In this document: one piece after another, positions 1 through 9,087 of the stretch
Numbering within the stretch: the stretch's first letter is position 1
Layout of the letters: each line of letters opens with the position of its first letter
Source of the DNA: Gammaproteobacteria bacterium RIFCSPLOWO2_02_FULL_56_15
GTDB taxonomy: Bacteria; Pseudomonadota; Gammaproteobacteria; Eutrophobiales; Eutrophobiaceae
Direction: 5' to 3'
Length of the DNA stretch: 25,484 nt
Assembly (NCBI GenBank): GCA_001801825.1
Contig: MGYR01000058.1
Span: 1 to 25,484 of the forward strand
Position numbers and translations under genes: made by a program
The notes under the pieces: generated by a model
Told to the model about the DNA's origin: nothing
Databases searched by the model: none
The model's input: only the letters and a program-made list of their open reading frames with translations

Positions 1-2
1 TG

Positions 3-89
3 ATCGATACCCGCGAAAAAACGCAAATCCTACCGCAAAGCCGTGTGCAGGGCCATGTTTTCGGACATCTGCTACCTGGAATAATCTAA
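3..89 (+). CDS. possible C-terminal end of a rightward gene (partial)
   Basis: An open frame enters from the window edge and ends with TAA at 87–89, giving 28 residues that finish in QGHVFGHLLPGII. The residue mix is protein-like, and a rightward gene ending here would converge sensibly on the leftward pnp operon, whose terminator lies at 232–259. I do not recognise the family. A chance open frame of this length is quite possible. Positions 90–231 show no gene. Confidence 0.25.
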   Translation: MDTREKTQILPQSRVQGHVFGHLLPGII

Positions 90-231
90 GTTGTAGCGAT
101 GATTACGATACACCCTCGAACAGGATCCCCGGTTCACCGCACAGATTAGTGTAGGGGTGTTGGGTGATACACGTCAAAAAGTGCGGCTCTCGACACACCA
201 GGTAGTAATGCTGGAAATCGCCTAACGGGGC

Positions 232-259
232 AAAAATAAAGGGCCGGTTGGCCCTTTAT
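232..259 (-). terminator. intrinsic terminator of the rimP–pnp operon
   Basis: A perfect 10-bp inverted repeat (236–245 with 250–259, loop GGTT) lies about 30 nt beyond the pnp stop. Read leftward it is followed by a T-rich tract (TTTATTTTTG). This is a textbook Rho-independent terminator closing the long leftward operon. Confidence 0.88.
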
Positions 260-287
260 GATGTTCCATACCACGCTGGTGGTACAA

Positions 288-2372
288 TTATTCATTAACC
301 GCCTTCATACTGAGGCGGACGCGGCCCTGGCGATCGATCTCGAGGACCTTGACCCTGACCATATCACCTTCGGAAAGTTTCTCACTGACATTTTCTACAC
401 GCTCATCCGAGATCTGGGAGATATGTACCAGTCCGTCCTTTCCGGGAAGAATATTGACGAATGCACCGAAATCCATGAGTTTCTGGACCCGGCCTTCATA
501 GATCTTACCGACCTCAATATCCGCGGTAATGGCTTCGATGCGTTTGCGTGCGTTTTCCGCCGCCGCCTTGTCTACCGAAAAGATCTTGATAGTACCATCA
601 TCTTCGATATCGATCGTGGCCCCGGTTTCCTCGGTGATAGCCCGGATGGTCGTGCCACCTTTGCCGATGACATCCCGAATCTTGTCCGGATGGATCTTGA
701 TGGTTGTGATACGGGGCGCATATTCAGACATATCCGGCCTCGATGACATGATCACTTCATTCATCTTGCCCAGGATGTGCATGCGACCAGTGCGGGCCTG
801 CGCAAGGGCGACTTCCATGATTTCCCTGGTGATTCCATTGATCTTGATATCCATCTGCAGCGCGGTTACGCCACTGGCCGTACCAGCGACTTTGAAATCC
901 ATGTCGCCAAGGTGGTCTTCATCCCCCATGATATCCGAAAGAACTACGAATTTTTCCTTGCCCTTGATCAATCCCATCGCGATACCGGCAACCGGCGCCT
1001 CGATTGCCACTCCAGCATCCATCAGCGACAGACTGGTACCACAAACGGATGCCATGGAACTGGAACCGTTGGATTCGGTAATTTCCGATACCACGCGGAT
1101 TGCATAGGGAAACTTGCTCATATCGGGCATCACTGCGAGCATACCCCGTTTGGCGAGGCGGCCGTGGCCGACTTCCCGACGTTTGGGTGAACCCACGCGA
1201 CCGGTTTCCCCAACGCTATAGGGCGGGAAATTATAATGCAGCATGAAATGCTCACGGCGCTCGCCTTCTATGGCATCGATAATCTGGGAATCCCTGTCGG
1301 TTCCGAGCGCTACCACGACCAGTGCCTGGGTTTCACCGCGGGTAAACAGCGCCGAACCATGCGCCCGAGGGAGAATACCCACATCAATGGAAATCTGCCT
1401 GATTTCTTCCGGTCCGCGCCCGTCTATTCGTGGTTCCCCGGCCAGGATCCCATTTCTTACAATATCGCTTTCCAGTCTTTCAACAACCTCCTGGATTTCG
1501 TTCTCTTGCCATTTGTTCGAATGTGCTTCCTGCATGGAATGAATCACTTCGGTCCTGATCTCCGACAGCCTGTCCCTGCGGCTTAGCTTGTCACGAATAG
1601 CATAGGCTTCACGAATTAAATCCGCGCACCTGTTTTCTATTTCGGCTACCAGTTCTGCATTTTGAACGGATGGTTGCGAAACCCAGGGCCGGGTACCCAC
1701 TTCAGCGGCCATTTCCCGAATCTTGCTGATCACAATCTGCATCCGTTCATGACCGAACATCACTGCGCCCAGCATGATTTCCTCACTCAGCTGGCGGGCT
1801 TCCGATTCAACCATCAGAACAGAGTCTTCTGTTCCGGCTACAACCAAGTTGAGTTCTGAATCGGCCAGGGCGTCGAAACTGGGGTTCAGCAGATACTCTC
1901 CGTTACGATAACCTACACGGGCGGCGCCGATTGGCCCTCCGTACGGCAGACCCGCGATAGCAACGGCAGCGGATGCGCCAATCATCGCCAGAATATCCGG
2001 ATCTACGGACGGATCCAGTGACAGGACAGTTGCGATGATCTGTACTTCATTATTGAAACCTTTAGGAAACAATGGCCGAATAGGGCGATCTATCAGGCGG
2101 CATGTAAGTGTTTCTTTTTCCGAAGGTCTGCCCTCACGTTTGAAAAAGCCCCCGGGAATCTTTCCTGCGGCATAGTTCCGCTCCTGGTACTCCACCGTCA
2201 AAGGGAAAAAATCCTGGCCTGGGCTGACTTCCTTTCTCGCCACACAGGTGACCAGCACCACTGTATCACCCATGCTGCAGTACACTGCCCCGTTTGCCTG
2301 CCTGGCGATCCTGCCTGTTTCCAGGACAACTTGTTTATCCCCGTAGAGGAATTCTTTTCTTACCACTTTCAT
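288..2372 (-). CDS. pnp: polyribonucleotide nucleotidyltransferase (PNPase)
   Basis: A 694-residue phosphorolytic 3'-to-5' exoribonuclease, a core enzyme of mRNA decay and in many bacteria part of the RNase E degradosome. Two RNase PH-like domains are separated by an alpha-helical segment. The second carries the conserved LSDIMGDEDHLGDMDFKVAG stretch with the catalytic aspartates. A KH domain (motif VIGKGGTTIR) and a C-terminal S1 domain (GKIYEGRVQKLMDFGAFV) follow. A TTG lies in frame at 2381, but ATG at 2372 (MKVVRKEF) is preferred because an AGGA sits 10 nt upstream of it and only 1 nt from the TTG. It is the last gene of the operon, 148 nt after rpsO. Length is normal for the family. Confidence 0.98.
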   Translation of the reverse strand: MKVVRKEFLYGDKQVVLETGRIARQANGAVYCSMGDTVVLVTCVARKEVSPGQDFFPLTVEYQERNYAAGKIPGGFFKREGRPSEKETLTCRLIDRPIRPLFPKGFNNEVQIIATVLSLDPSVDPDILAMIGASAAVAIAGLPYGGPIGAARVGYRNGEYLLNPSFDALADSELNLVVAGTEDSVLMVESEARQLSEEIMLGAVMFGHERMQIVISKIREMAAEVGTRPWVSQPSVQNAELVAEIENRCADLIREAYAIRDKLSRRDRLSEIRTEVIHSMQEAHSNKWQENEIQEVVERLESDIVRNGILAGEPRIDGRGPEEIRQISIDVGILPRAHGSALFTRGETQALVVVALGTDRDSQIIDAIEGERREHFMLHYNFPPYSVGETGRVGSPKRREVGHGRLAKRGMLAVMPDMSKFPYAIRVVSEITESNGSSSMASVCGTSLSLMDAGVAIEAPVAGIAMGLIKGKEKFVVLSDIMGDEDHLGDMDFKVAGTASGVTALQMDIKINGITREIMEVALAQARTGRMHILGKMNEVIMSSRPDMSEYAPRITTIKIHPDKIRDVIGKGGTTIRAITEETGATIDIEDDGTIKIFSVDKAAAENARKRIEAITADIEVGKIYEGRVQKLMDFGAFVNILPGKDGLVHISQISDERVENVSEKLSEGDMVRVKVLEIDRQGRVRLSMKAVNE

Positions 2373-2426
2373 TGCTTTCAAATCCTGATATGTTTGTGAC
2401 TGAAATGAGCCGGTGCGGCGGGAAAT

Positions 2427-2460
2427 GCATCCGGTACTCTGTTACCCGATCGCCGGATAC
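2427..2460 (-). promoter_or_regulatory. possible stem-loop in the pnp leader
   Basis: An inverted repeat (GTATCCGG at 2453–2460 with CCGGATGC at 2427–2434 on the leftward strand, allowing G·U) lies in the 148-nt rpsO–pnp spacer. In E. coli the pnp leader holds an RNase III-cut stem used for PNPase autoregulation. The position here is comparable, but the stem is short and the link is inference. Confidence 0.3.
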
Positions 2461-2520
2461 ACTTTTGCATGGAATCACCGGGGAGGGAGATGCTGTGAAT
2501 GAGGGAAACTCGATGCCGGA

Positions 2521-2790
2521 TTACTTACGAAGTCCCAGGCGACCGATAAGCTCCCGGTAACGATTGATGTCCTTATTCCTGAGGTACTCGAGCAGTTTGC
2601 GACGCTGGTTGACCATCCGCAGCAACCCCTGGCGGGAGTGATGGTCTTTATTGTGAATCCTGAAGTGTTCGGAAAGCTGTGTAATATTAGATGTCAACAG
2701 GGCCACTTGGACTTCAGGCGAACCGGTATCATTATCGGAACGTTTATATTCTGTGATAACGGTTGAAGTTTGCTGTTGATTTAACGCCAT
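2521..2790 (-). CDS. rpsO: 30S ribosomal protein S15
   Basis: An 89-residue protein, exactly the usual S15 length. It has the conserved helices DTGSPEVQVALLT, DHHSRQGLL and RRKLLEYLRNKD. S15 binds the central domain of 16S rRNA and is a primary nucleator of the 30S platform. The ATG at 2790 has a good AGGAG about 8 nt upstream. The gene sits between truB and pnp as in E. coli, where S15 represses its own translation; whether that happens here is not visible. It has its own upstream promoter candidate (2842–2870), so it can be transcribed apart from the main operon. Confidence 0.98.
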   Translation of the reverse strand: MALNQQQTSTVITEYKRSDNDTGSPEVQVALLTSNITQLSEHFRIHNKDHHSRQGLLRMVNQRRKLLEYLRNKDINRYRELIGRLGLRK

Positions 2791-2841
2791 TTACGTAGCT
2801 CCTGGATATACATGCTTCGGATCGTCTCTCGGAAAGCGCGC

Positions 2842-2870
2842 ATTGTACCTATGCGCCTTCATACGAACAA
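2842..2870 (-). promoter_or_regulatory. candidate sigma-70 promoter for rpsO–pnp
   Basis: On the leftward strand TTGTTC (2865–2870) is separated by exactly 17 nt from TACAAT (2842–2847), in the 116-nt truB–rpsO gap. It would give a leader of about 45 nt before rpsO. E. coli also has a separate rpsO promoter here. Confidence 0.55.
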
Positions 2871-2906
2871 GGAATTATGCTAAAAAAATCTGTAAATTAT
2901 AGCGTT

Positions 2907-3839
2907 TTACCGACTCCGACCACTCACCAGTCGCCGGGGTTCCACCCGTCCATCATCCAGAATTTCACCCACGCCGATAAAGTTTCCCCGATCATCGTAC
3001 AGTCGCAACAGGCCCGAAGTGGGCACCTTTGGTACAGTTACCGCCTGACCTTCACGAACATAACTTGCGACTATCGCCGAGAGGCGGGCTTCAGGGATGT
3101 CTTGCAGAGCAGCATCTGCAGGGAGCAGCAAAGCATCCAGAATCTCATGCCCTTGGCAGGACAATTCCCTGATTTTTTCCAGAGTATACATGCCGGATTC
3201 CCGGAAAGGCCCTGCACCTGTACGTCGAAGCAGACATATATGCGCGCCACAACCCAGTTCTTTGCCGATATCTTCGGCCAGAGTGCGTATATAGGTACCC
3301 TTGGAGCAGTGAACGGTGATTTCGAGAATGTTCCCATGCAGATTGACCAGATCCAGCCTGTGAATGTGTATTCTGCGTGCCTGTCGCTCAACCTCGATTC
3401 CTTGATAGGCCAGCTCGTACAATCTTTTACCCTGGTGTTTGAGCGCAGAAAACATGGGTGGAACCTGCATCGACTCACCCCGGAATTTGTCCAGGACTTT
3501 TTCCACTTGTCCGGCCAGCATTGCGCCTACCGGATGTTCTTCCAATATATCCCCAAGGGCATCTCCCGTATTGGTTCTGATCCCCAGCCGGCAGTGTGTT
3601 GTGTAGTGTTTATCGGCTTCCAGCAGGTAACCGGAGAATTTCGTGGCTTCTCCGAAGCATATGGGTAACAACCCGGTTGCCATCTTGTCCAGGCTGCCGG
3701 TATGTCCGGCCTTACTGGCCTGGTAGAGGGTTTTGACGCCTTGCAGGGCCTCATTGGAAGTGACTCCTTCCGGTTTATCCAGGAGGAGTATCCCGTTTAC
3801 GTTCCTGCCGACAGATTTCCGCCGACTTCTAATATTCAT
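2907..3839 (-). CDS. truB: tRNA pseudouridine-55 synthase TruB
   Basis: A protein of about 310 residues that isomerises U55 to pseudouridine in the T loop of nearly all tRNAs and also acts as a tRNA-folding chaperone. The N-terminal VNGILLLDKPEGVTSN motif and the catalytic GHTGSLDKMATG loop (nucleophile near D51) are clear. A C-terminal PUA-like RNA-binding part ends in VEPRRLV. The residue after the catalytic Asp is Lys where homologues such as E. coli TruB have Pro. A GTG at 3842 lies directly before the ATG at 3839; neither has a strong ribosome-binding site. It follows rbfA by about 75 nt in the operon. Confidence 0.96.
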   Translation of the reverse strand: MNIRSRRKSVGRNVNGILLLDKPEGVTSNEALQGVKTLYQASKAGHTGSLDKMATGLLPICFGEATKFSGYLLEADKHYTTHCRLGIRTNTGDALGDILEEHPVGAMLAGQVEKVLDKFRGESMQVPPMFSALKHQGKRLYELAYQGIEVERQARRIHIHRLDLVNLHGNILEITVHCSKGTYIRTLAEDIGKELGCGAHICLLRRTGAGPFRESGMYTLEKIRELSCQGHEILDALLLPADAALQDIPEARLSAIVASYVREGQAVTVPKVPTSGLLRLYDDRGNFIGVGEILDDGRVEPRRLVSGRSR

Positions 3840-3914
3840 CACAGACCACAGATAGCAGTTCGGCTGTTCCAGTGTCGCACCCGAAATCCTGATTGCCCAT
3901 ATGCATGAAAATAT

Positions 3915-4286
3915 TCAAGAGGCTTCCTCGTTATGTTTATCAGTTTTAAGCGAATCGATCAATGCATAGAGACGGTTGCCCTTTTCGATGGAAGTATCGT
4001 ACGCGAAATGAAGACGTGGCACGGACCTGAGTCGCAGGATCTTCGCCAGTTCGCGCCTGAAATGACCAGCACTGTGATTGAGGCTGGTCACCAGTTTTTC
4101 CTGATCCGGCTGCCCGCCGATGCTGGTGATAAATATTCGGGCATTGCCAAGGTCAGGGCTGAGGTCTACACGGGAAATGGTAACTAATCCCATTTTTGGA
4201 TCGCGCAAATCCCTCTGTAAAAGCGGTGCGAGTTCATGCTGAATGAGATCGGCAACCCGTTGATTTCGGCCATATTGTTTTTGCAT
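3915..4286 (-). CDS. rbfA: 30S ribosome-binding factor A
   Basis: A 123-residue KH-like protein that binds immature 30S subunits, assists 16S rRNA 5'-end maturation and is important for growth in the cold. Recognisable family segments are RVADLIQHELAPLLQRDLRDP near the start and RLHFAYDTSIEKGNRLYALID near the end. The length is typical. It lies 78 nt after infB; that gap contains a 6-bp hairpin (TCCGGC/GCCGGA) without a good T tract, so it is probably not a full terminator. Confidence 0.96.
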   Translation of the reverse strand: MQKQYGRNQRVADLIQHELAPLLQRDLRDPKMGLVTISRVDLSPDLGNARIFITSIGGQPDQEKLVTSLNHSAGHFRRELAKILRLRSVPRLHFAYDTSIEKGNRLYALIDSLKTDKHNEEAS

Positions 4287-4364
4287 CGCAGTCCGGGAAG
4301 CTTTGCAGTTATCCTTCGTGTCAAAAATAGTATCAAATCCGGCTTTTCCGCCGGAACCAGGTAT

Positions 4365-6926
4365 TCATATGGAGCGGGCAATCACGACACGCTCGAATAC
4401 TTCGATCAAGTCTCCGGCTCTGACATCATTGTAATTCTTTACTCCAATACCGCATTCGACTCCGGATTTAACTTCATTGACGTCATCTTTGAAACGACGC
4501 AGGGATTCCAGTTCACCTTCGAAAATGACTACATTATCTCGTAGAACCCGGATAGGATTACTCTTGCGGACGACACCGTTGGAAACGATACACCCGGCGA
4601 TATCGCCGTATTTTGGTGAACGGAAGACGTCCATCACAGTCGCGTTGCCGATGATATGTTCCCTGACCTCAGGCGCCAGCAGGCCACTCAGGGCCAGCTT
4701 CACATCGTCAATGACATCGTATATCACACTGTAATAACGAATCTTCACGCCTTCTTCTTCCGCCAATCTGCGGGCGGATGCATCAGCGCGGACATTGAAT
4801 CCGATAACCATCGCTCTGGAAGTGGTGGAGAGGTTAATATCCGATTCTGTGATGCCACCAACACCACTGTTGATGATTTCAACCCCGACTTCATCCGTCT
4901 CCAGGTGTTTGAGGGCTCCGACCAGAGCTTCGGAGGAACCTTGAACATCTGCCTTAATCAGTACATACAAAACAGATTTTCCTTCCTCGCTCATCTGGGT
5001 CAGTGCGGTTTCAATTTTTGACGCCTGTTGCCGCGCCAGTTTGACTTCACGGTATTTACCCTGACGGAACAACGCAATCTCCCTGGCTTTTCTCTCGTCC
5101 GGCACAACTATCAATTCGTCGCCTGCATTTGGCGTACCGGAAAGCCCCAGCAATTCAACCGGCGTGGATGGTCCTGCCGATTCAATATCGCTGCCATTCT
5201 CGTCCTGCATGGCCCTGACCCGCCCGTATTCATGACCACTAAGTACTACATCGCCTTTACGGATCTCTCCACGCTGTACCAGTATTGTTGCTACCGGTCC
5301 CCTACCCCGGTCCAGTCTGGATTCGATCACAGTGCCTGAAGCCGGACCCTTGTCTATGGCTTTCAGTTCCATGATCTCCGCTTGCAGAGAGATATTTTCC
5401 AGGAGCGTATCTATTCCTTGACCGGTTAGAGCGGAGACTTTGACAAAGATTGTATCGCCGCCCCAGGATTCCGGTATCACATCATGTTTCGACAATTCCT
5501 GCATAACCCTGTCAGGATCTGCATTCGCCTTGTCGATTTTGTTCAAGGCAATGATGATTGGCACCTTCCCCGCTTTGGCGTGCCTGATCGCTTCTTCCGT
5601 CTGTGGCATTACACCATCATCAGCAGCAACAACGATGATTACGATATCCGTAACCTTAGCTCCCCTGGCACGCATCGCCGTAAATGCCTCATGCCCAGGA
5701 GTGTCGAGAAATGTGATCTTGCCTTTCGAAGTTTCAACATTGTAGGCGCCAATGTGCTGGGTAATGCCTCCAGCTTCGCTGCTGGCAACTTTGGTCCGCC
5801 GGATATAATCAAGCAAGGAAGTCTTTCCATGATCGACGTGTCCCATTATGGTCACCACGGGGGCCCTTGGCACTTCCTCGCCGTCCAGTGAAGTCGACTT
5901 GATGATTTCCTCTTCCAGCGCATTTTCGTTCAACAGTTTCGGACGGTGCCCCATTTCGCCCACCACGATGGCCGCCGTATCCTGGTCGATGGTCTGGTTT
6001 ATAGTCACCATACTACCCAGGTTCATCATAGCCTTGATGACCTCGATTCCCTTGATGGACATCCGTTGTGCGAGCTCCGCAACCGTGATGCTTTCCGGGA
6101 TCTCCACCTCACGGACTATGGGCTCGGTTGGTTTTTCAAATACATGCTGAGGCGCCTGTTTCACCACTGGACGCGTTCGCTTAGTTTTCTTTTTCCGGCG
6201 GCCCGATTTGTCCGAGGCGACATGCAGCTCCTTGCGGTGAAATCCGTGTGGCTGTTCTTCCTGGTGGGAACGATAATTTTTGTCCCGGGTATCGCGGGAA
6301 CTCCGATTACCATCTTCAGGCGCCGGTAATACCTTGGCTGATTCTTTGGATATTGGCGTAGCAACATCAGGAGCGAACTTCTGCAAGATATTGGTTTCGT
6401 CTGATTCCACACCAATACCCATTTCCTCTGCGATTGTTGCAGCATTGGCCTGATCCTCTGACCTGGCATCATCCATGACATCTGCGCTGGATGAGGCTAC
6501 GGATTCAACCCCAGTTGCTTCAGAGAGACGCGCCTGCTCCGTAGCCTGGATTTCCACTTCCGCCTTGGCCGCTTCAGCAGCTTTCTCGGCGGCTTCATCA
6601 TCAATCACGCTGCGTTTGACATAGGTTCTCTTTTTGCGATATTCGACATTGATAGTCTTGGAACGTAGCTTGCTTCGAGTCTGGTTAGCTACAGAGACCT
6701 TGATCTCACTGACCGATTTGCGTCTCAGCGTGATTTTTCTCGGCTCTGATTTCTCATCCTTGCCGTGTTTACGCCGTAAAAAGCCAAGCAATTCGGCTTT
6801 TTCAGCGTCCGATATGAGGTCTTCCGGTGATTTGTCCTTGATTCCGGCATCAGTCAATTGCTCAAGCAACCTGTCTACCGGGATATCAATGGTGCTGGCA
6901 TATTGCTGGATAGTCACGTCAGGCAT
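4365..6926 (-). CDS. infB: translation initiation factor IF-2
   Basis: An 853-residue GTPase that brings fMet-tRNA to the 30S P site and promotes subunit joining. Order: a first IF2-N domain (about residues 1–52), the IF2-associated basic segment (about 62–105, with RKITLRRKSVSEIKVS and KKRTYVKRS), a low-complexity Ala/Glu/Lys linker (about 108–270), and a second IF2-N domain (about 275–330). The G domain has G1 GHVDHGKT at 362–369, DTPGH at 408–412, NKID at 462–465 and SAL at 498–500. Domains II–IV follow, the last ending in GDLIEVFERVVI. The start is 3 nt after the nusA stop with a GAGGGAG ribosome-binding site overlapping that stop, so translation is probably coupled. The tRNA it delivers is encoded at the head of the same operon. 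Confidence 0.98.
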   Translation of the reverse strand: MPDVTIQQYASTIDIPVDRLLEQLTDAGIKDKSPEDLISDAEKAELLGFLRRKHGKDEKSEPRKITLRRKSVSEIKVSVANQTRSKLRSKTINVEYRKKRTYVKRSVIDDEAAEKAAEAAKAEVEIQATEQARLSEATGVESVASSSADVMDDARSEDQANAATIAEEMGIGVESDETNILQKFAPDVATPISKESAKVLPAPEDGNRSSRDTRDKNYRSHQEEQPHGFHRKELHVASDKSGRRKKKTKRTRPVVKQAPQHVFEKPTEPIVREVEIPESITVAELAQRMSIKGIEVIKAMMNLGSMVTINQTIDQDTAAIVVGEMGHRPKLLNENALEEEIIKSTSLDGEEVPRAPVVTIMGHVDHGKTSLLDYIRRTKVASSEAGGITQHIGAYNVETSKGKITFLDTPGHEAFTAMRARGAKVTDIVIIVVAADDGVMPQTEEAIRHAKAGKVPIIIALNKIDKANADPDRVMQELSKHDVIPESWGGDTIFVKVSALTGQGIDTLLENISLQAEIMELKAIDKGPASGTVIESRLDRGRGPVATILVQRGEIRKGDVVLSGHEYGRVRAMQDENGSDIESAGPSTPVELLGLSGTPNAGDELIVVPDERKAREIALFRQGKYREVKLARQQASKIETALTQMSEEGKSVLYVLIKADVQGSSEALVGALKHLETDEVGVEIINSGVGGITESDINLSTTSRAMVIGFNVRADASARRLAEEEGVKIRYYSVIYDVIDDVKLALSGLLAPEVREHIIGNATVMDVFRSPKYGDIAGCIVSNGVVRKSNPIRVLRDNVVIFEGELESLRRFKDDVNEVKSGVECGIGVKNYNDVRAGDLIEVFERVVIARSI

Positions 6927-6929
6927 TTG

Positions 6930-8438
6930 CTACTCCCTCACTGCGTTATCTTTTTCAAACCAGGGGATTCTTGCCGTCATGATCAGTTTACCTGCACGCA
7001 CTGGATCCAAGTCCTCGATTTCTATCAGGTCATCGATAGATTGTTCGGCCAGGTCCTCCATAGTGACAATGCCCCTACCAGCCAGTTCATAAGCCAGAGC
7101 CTCGTCCATGCCTTCCATGTTCAGCAGGTCCTCCGCCGGTTCAGAATCGGTGAGTTTCTCTTCGTTCACTATCGCACGGGTCATCAGAACATCACGTGCC
7201 CTGTTACGTAGTTCATTGACCAGTGCATCATCAAATTCCTCAATCTCCCGGATCTCGTTTTCAGGGACATAGGCTACTTCGTCGATGCTGGAAAATCCTT
7301 CCTGCACCAAGATGTTGGCGATTTCTTCATCGACATCCAAATGGTCCATGAACATCTTCAAGAGTGTCTGGGACTCGCTTTCGTTTTTCTCCTCCGCCTG
7401 TTCCACGGACATGATATTCAATCCCCAACCAGACAGCTCACTCGCCAGTTTCACGTTCTGTCCGCCTCTGCCAATCGCTTGGGATAGGTTTTCTTCGGCT
7501 ACCGCAACATCCATGCTATGGGAATCCTCATCCACCAATATCGATGCAATCTCTGCCGGAGCCATGGCGTTGATCACGAATTGGGCCGGGTTCTCGTCCC
7601 ACAGTATGATATCGATTCTCTCCCCACCGAGTTCGTTTGAAACCGCCTGTACTCGCGAACCCCGCATGCCTACACAGGCGCCGATGGGGTCGATACGCGG
7701 ATCGCGGGTACGAACAGCAATTTTAGCTCTCGAACCAGGATCCCTGGCGCCGTTGATGATCTCTATCATGCCCTCATTAATCTCGGGAACCTCTATCTTG
7801 AACAGCTCAATAAGAAGTTGCGGTGCTGTCCGGCTGAGAAAAAGCTGAGGGCCGCGGTTCTCCGGCCTGACATCCTCGAGATAGGCCCGTAACCTGTCCC
7901 CGGGTCTGACCGCTTCACGGGGGATTAGCTGTTCTCTAGGGATCAGGGCTTCGGCATTATTCCCTAAATCGATGACTACATTCCCGCGTTCAAGACGCTT
8001 CACCACACCACTGACCATTTGTCCGACACGGTCACGATAGGTCTCCAGTACTTTGTTGCGCTCTGCCTCCCTGACCTTCTGCACGATAACCTGTTTAGCC
8101 GTCTGGGCGGCAATACGTCCGAATTCGACTGATTCCATGGGTTCTTCAATAAATTCGCCAATCTTGATCTCAGGTCGATTTTTCCTGGCGTCTTCAAGCC
8201 GTATCTGGCGTGTGGGGAATTCTAGTTGCTCGATGCCGTCGTCAACGACTTCCCAGCGTCTGAAGGTCTCGTAATCCCCAGTCTTGATATCGATGGCCAC
8301 TCTGACATCTATATCTTCACGATTACGCTTCTTGGTGGCAGTTGCCAGCGCGGCTTCGATCGCACTGAAAATAATCTCCGTGGATACGCCTTTTTCATTC
8401 GAGACGACATCGACAACCATGAGTATTTCTTTGTTCAT
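6930..8438 (-). CDS. nusA: transcription termination/antitermination protein NusA
   Basis: A 502-residue RNA polymerase-associated factor that controls pausing, intrinsic termination and antitermination. The N-terminal polymerase-binding domain begins MNKEILMVVDVVSNEKG. S1, KH1 and KH2 domains follow, with VGMRGSRVQAVSNELGGERIDII and AIGRGGQNVKLASELSGW. Two C-terminal acidic repeats (about 365–420 and 435–495) are of the alpha-CTD/lambda N-binding type seen in proteobacterial NusA. It lies 9 nt after rimP and 3 nt before infB. Because two intrinsic terminators sit in the operon leader, NusA could plausibly influence its own expression; that is inference. Confidence 0.98.
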   Translation of the reverse strand: MNKEILMVVDVVSNEKGVSTEIIFSAIEAALATATKKRNREDIDVRVAIDIKTGDYETFRRWEVVDDGIEQLEFPTRQIRLEDARKNRPEIKIGEFIEEPMESVEFGRIAAQTAKQVIVQKVREAERNKVLETYRDRVGQMVSGVVKRLERGNVVIDLGNNAEALIPREQLIPREAVRPGDRLRAYLEDVRPENRGPQLFLSRTAPQLLIELFKIEVPEINEGMIEIINGARDPGSRAKIAVRTRDPRIDPIGACVGMRGSRVQAVSNELGGERIDIILWDENPAQFVINAMAPAEIASILVDEDSHSMDVAVAEENLSQAIGRGGQNVKLASELSGWGLNIMSVEQAEEKNESESQTLLKMFMDHLDVDEEIANILVQEGFSSIDEVAYVPENEIREIEEFDDALVNELRNRARDVLMTRAIVNEEKLTDSEPAEDLLNMEGMDEALAYELAGRGIVTMEDLAEQSIDDLIEIEDLDPVRAGKLIMTARIPWFEKDNAVRE

Positions 8439-8447
8439 AATTAGTAC

Positions 8448-8921
8448 TTACCCAGCATTGTAACCGGATGATTGATATACAAGATTTGCCTTGTCAATCA
8501 ACACCAGCGGCACGTTAAAAGTTTCACTGTTCTCCAGGATGGTTACTGTATCCGCACCTACAGCAACTATCCTCCCCACAATATTTTTTCTCCCCTGGAG
8601 CTTTCCATGCAGTCGTATTCTTGCTTCATGACCCATGAACTGGTTGAAATGTCCCAGGGTAAATAACGGCCGATCCATCCCCGGCGAGGATACCTCAAGG
8701 GTATAAGACCCACGGATCGGGTTCTTGGTATCCAGAATGCCTGCCATCTGGCTGCTGACACGCTCACAATCGGTCAGTGAGATTCCCGATTGTTTGTCTA
8801 TATATACACGCAACAGCGATCCCTGACCGTCGCCGGTATGCTCGACGCCCCATAACTCATAACCCATAGCGCTGACTACAGGCTGTAACATTTCAAACAG
8901 CATCAGATCCTGATTCTTCAT
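8448..8921 (-). CDS. rimP: ribosome maturation factor RimP
   Basis: A 157-residue factor for 30S assembly with family motifs GYELWGVE, LRVYIDKQSGISLTDCERVS and LEVSSPGMDRPLF. The frame is open to an ATG at 9008, but that would add 29 non-homologous residues and place a terminator inside the gene. The ATG at 8921 gives the usual length and N-terminus. No Shine–Dalgarno precedes 8921, and it begins only 11 nt after the T tract of a terminator. A second ATG at 8903 has an AGGA 4 nt upstream and is an alternative. The gene precedes nusA as in E. coli. Confidence 0.94.
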   Translation of the reverse strand: MKNQDLMLFEMLQPVVSAMGYELWGVEHTGDGQGSLLRVYIDKQSGISLTDCERVSSQMAGILDTKNPIRGSYTLEVSSPGMDRPLFTLGHFNQFMGHEARIRLHGKLQGRKNIVGRIVAVGADTVTILENSETFNVPLVLIDKANLVYQSSGYNAG

Positions 8922-8932
8922 CTGCTTAAAGC

Positions 8933-8957
8933 AAAAAAGTGGGCGCAAGGCCCACTT
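8933..8957 (-). terminator. second leader terminator (t2), abutting rimP
   Basis: On the leftward strand an 8-bp stem AAGTGGGC/GCCCACTT (8950–8957 with 8937–8944, 5-nt loop) runs into a T tract at 8933–8938. It lies between tRNA-fMet and rimP, with its T run ending 11 nt before the rimP ATG. Transcripts must read through it to reach rimP, nusA and infB, so it is a candidate attenuator. Confidence 0.8.
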
Positions 8958-9048
8958 CCAAACAAACAATCTAAGCGTGTGGTTAGTATAACTATTTACC
9001 AAGCCCATGCCAATCGACTATTGGGTATCCCAAGAGGCAATGCACCTG

Positions 9049-9071
9049 AAAAAAAGCCCCGGAATCGGGGC
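9049..9071 (-). terminator. terminator (t1) just after tRNA-fMet
   Basis: A 6-bp GC-rich stem (GCCCCG/CGGGGC, 9056–9061 with 9066–9071, 4-nt loop) is followed leftward by seven Ts (9049–9055). It begins 17 nt beyond the tRNA 3' end and would release most tRNA transcripts, with read-through feeding the downstream operon. Confidence 0.85.
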
Positions 9072-9087
9072 ATTTCATGTTCATGAT

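Noticed and set aside
258..1190. Several long + strand frames opposite pnp
   Set aside because: They are shadows of the PNPase coding sequence, and the first begins inside the operon terminator.
2877..3668. A 263-codon open frame on the + strand opposite truB
   Set aside because: The truB frame has unmistakable family motifs. The antisense frame has no recognisable family, no ribosome-binding site, and overlaps entirely.
4333..4362. Hairpin in the infB–rbfA gap considered as a terminator
   Set aside because: Only 6 bp with no T tract, in the middle of a conserved operon.
8922..9008. N-terminal extension of rimP to the ATG at 9008
   Set aside because: It would encode a terminator stem and residues with no match to RimP; the protein would be about 30 residues too long.
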